Below are positions 16,991 through 18,080 of a stretch of 18,080 nucleotides of DNA, piece after piece; positions within the stretch are counted from its first letter, which is position 1; each line of letters opens with the position of its first letter. The position numbers and the translations under genes are program-made. The DNA comes from an uncultured Pelagibacteraceae bacterium (GTDB lineage: Bacteria > Pseudomonadota > Alphaproteobacteria > Pelagibacterales > Pelagibacteraceae), in assembly GCA_902554135.1 (NCBI GenBank), contig CACDNJ010000011.1:1-18080 (forward strand), written 5' to 3'. A model generated the notes under the pieces. That model was given only the letters and a program-made list of their open reading frames with translations. It did not search any database and was not told where the DNA came from.

Positions 16991-17018
16991 TTAATAGACC
17001 TTAGCAATTGTTTTTCAA
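16991..17018 (-). promoter_or_regulatory. Possible promoter of the nadE-cysS-cimA-trmJ block
   Basis: On the minus strand TTGAAA (17013-17018) and TATTAA (16991-16996) are 16 bases apart, with a predicted start near 16984 and a leader of about 12 bases to the nadE ATG. The -35 coincides with the loop and inner stem of the hairpin at 17000-17026. The match is fair but the DNA is very AT-rich. Confidence 0.35.
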
Positions 17019-17026
17019 TTACTAAG
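17000..17026 (-). terminator. Hairpin at the 3' end of the DAHP synthase gene
   Basis: Two 11-base arms, CTTAGTAATTG and CAATTGCTAAG on the minus strand, enclose a five-A loop. Ten pairs are Watson-Crick and one is U-G in the minus-strand RNA, whereas the plus-strand RNA would have a C-A mismatch. It begins inside the stop codon of the DAHP synthase gene. No T-run follows, so it is a weak terminator or a 3'-end stabilising structure. The call is tentative. Confidence 0.4.
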
Positions 17027-18080
17027 ATACTGCCTGAATAATGTTTTTTGAATATTGAGAATTTTTCTTAATTTCATCGGAAATTAAGAAAGCAAGTTCT
17101 AACGCCTGACTTGCATTAAGTCTAGGATCGCAATGAGTGTGGTATCTGTGAGAAAGATCCTTTTCAGATATCTTTTGAGCACCACCAGTGCATTCTGTTA
17201 CGTTCTGTCCCGTCATCTCTATATGTAAACCACCAGCATAAGTTCCCTCTGACTGATGAATAGCAAAAACTTTTTTAACCTCTTTAACAATATTATTAAA
17301 AGGTCTTGTTTTAAAACCAGTTGCAGATTTAATAGTATTTCCATGCATTGGATCACATGACCAGATAACATTTAATCCTTCTTTTTTAATTGTTTTGATA
17401 AGTTTTGGTAAAAATTTATCAACATTTTCAGCACCAAACCTTGAAATTAAAGTTATTCTTCCAGGTTCATTTTCTGGATTAAGAATATTACATAATTTTA
17501 CAAGTTCTTCTGCTTTCAAAGATGGTCCACATTTAATACCGATTGGATTTTTTATTCCTCTACAGAATTCAACATGTCCTCCATTAGGCTGTCTAGTCCT
17601 GTCTCCAATCCAAACAAAGTGTGCTGATGTGTCATGATACTCTCCTGTTGTAGAATCAACTCTTGTCATGGCCTGTTCGAAAGGCAAAAGAAGCGCCTCA
17701 TGGGAAGTATAGAAGTTAACTGTTCTTAATCGTCTGTTATTATCTGCATTGATTCCGCAGGCTTCCATGAAAGCTAACGCATCACTAATCTTGTCTTCTA
17801 TCTCTTTATATTTTTTTGCTTGAGAACTTCCTTTCACAAACCCAAGATTCCACAAGTGAACCTGACGAAGGTCTGCAAAACCACCTTGAGAAAAAGCTCT
17901 TAATAAATTTAATGTTGATGCTGCTTGAGAATAAGCTCTAAACATTCTTTTGTCATCAGGCTTTCTAGCTTTTTCAGAAAATTCAATTCCGTTTATATTG
18001 TCACCTAAATATGTAGGAAGTTCTTTTCCATTCTTAACTTCGATTGGTGAACTTCTTGGTTTAGAAAATTGTCCAGCTAT
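17022..18080 (-). CDS. aroG: Class II DAHP synthase (3-deoxy-7-phosphoheptulonate synthase), 5' end missing
   Basis: This enzyme joins phosphoenolpyruvate and erythrose 4-phosphate in the first step of the shikimate pathway. The reading frame stays open to the window edge, giving 352 visible residues. The part before the internal Met at 17945 (AGQFSKPRSSP, then YLGDNINGIEFSEKARKP) is conserved family sequence, so the true start is outside. Class II features are RAYSQAASTLNLLRAF, WIGDRTRQPNGGHVEFCRGI, IGIKCGPS, WSCDPMHGNT, EMTGQNVTECTGG and HCDPRLNASQALELAFLI, including the metal-binding and substrate residues of that fold. About 100 residues at the N-terminus are expected to be missing, given a family length near 450. 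The symbol follows class II usage in other bacteria, and phzC- or aroF-type names are also used. It ends in a hairpin before nadE. Confidence 0.95.
   Translation of the reverse strand: MAGQFSKPRSSPIEVKNGKELPTYLGDNINGIEFSEKARKPDDKRMFRAYSQAASTLNLLRAFSQGGFADLRQVHLWNLGFVKGSSQAKKYKEIEDKISDALAFMEACGINADNNRRLRTVNFYTSHEALLLPFEQAMTRVDSTTGEYHDTSAHFVWIGDRTRQPNGGHVEFCRGIKNPIGIKCGPSLKAEELVKLCNILNPENEPGRITLISRFGAENVDKFLPKLIKTIKKEGLNVIWSCDPMHGNTIKSATGFKTRPFNNIVKEVKKVFAIHQSEGTYAGGLHIEMTGQNVTECTGGAQKISEKDLSHRYHTHCDPRLNASQALELAFLISDEIKKNSQYSKNIIQAVS

Noticed and set aside
17022..17945. A complete 307-residue DAHP synthase starting at the Met at 17945
   Set aside because: The frame stays open to 18080 and the upstream residues (AGQFSKPRSSP, YLGDNINGIEF) are family-conserved, so this Met is internal and the gene is cut by the window edge.
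1..18080. CRISPR array, transposon, prophage, tRNA or rRNA gene
   Set aside because: No regularly spaced repeats, transposase motifs, terminal inverted repeats or cloverleaf-like sequences were noticed, and coding genes occupy nearly every base.

Overview
The window looks like a chromosomal piece of a streamlined, very AT-rich marine alphaproteobacterium, most likely SAR11 (Pelagibacterales). The evidence is the strongly A/T-biased base composition, Lys/Asn/Ile-rich proteins, standard-code stops (TAA, TGA and TAG all used), almost no intergenic DNA, few Shine-Dalgarno sites, and the alphaproteobacterial order purC-purS-purQ-purL-bolA-grxD. The lineage is inferred from these traits and was not tested by a database search. 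No rRNA, tRNA, CRISPR array, transposon or phage gene was seen, and no gap exceeds about 50 bases.

Region 1 (1-4709) is the accessory part. The last 41 codons of a TRAP transporter large permease run rightward into a tight leftward five-gene block. In transcription order (right to left) the block holds a CinA-like/molybdopterin-binding-domain protein, a gamma-glutamylcyclotransferase-like protein, a family 17 glycosyltransferase, a GT8-like glycosyltransferase, and a formylglycine-type sulfatase. Neighbours in the block are separated by at most one base or overlap. This mix has no textbook function and is the most interesting part of the window.

Region 2 (4730-11932) is a rightward nine-gene block: sfsA, map, purB, purC, purS, purQ, purL, bolA, grxD. 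Five of the genes make purine nucleotides. PurS, PurQ and the short PurL together form the three-part FGAM synthase. BolA and the CGFS glutaredoxin form a known iron-sulfur/iron-homeostasis pair. Every junction overlaps or has a single-base gap, so the block is probably one transcript with translational coupling.

Region 3 (11924-18080) is leftward: a class II DAHP synthase (5' end outside the window), then nadE, cysS, cimA, trmJ, and rpsD behind its own recognisable promoter. It covers aromatic and isoleucine precursor synthesis, NAD synthesis, cysteinyl-tRNA charging, tRNA modification and a ribosomal protein. The tails of rpsD and grxD overlap by nine bases.

No clearly new molecular machine was recognised. 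The items most worth checking are the mixed phosphonate-monoester-hydrolase/sulfatase active site, the five-gene glycosyltransferase-sulfatase block, and the very compact overlapping promoters that predict leaderless or near-leaderless mRNAs.
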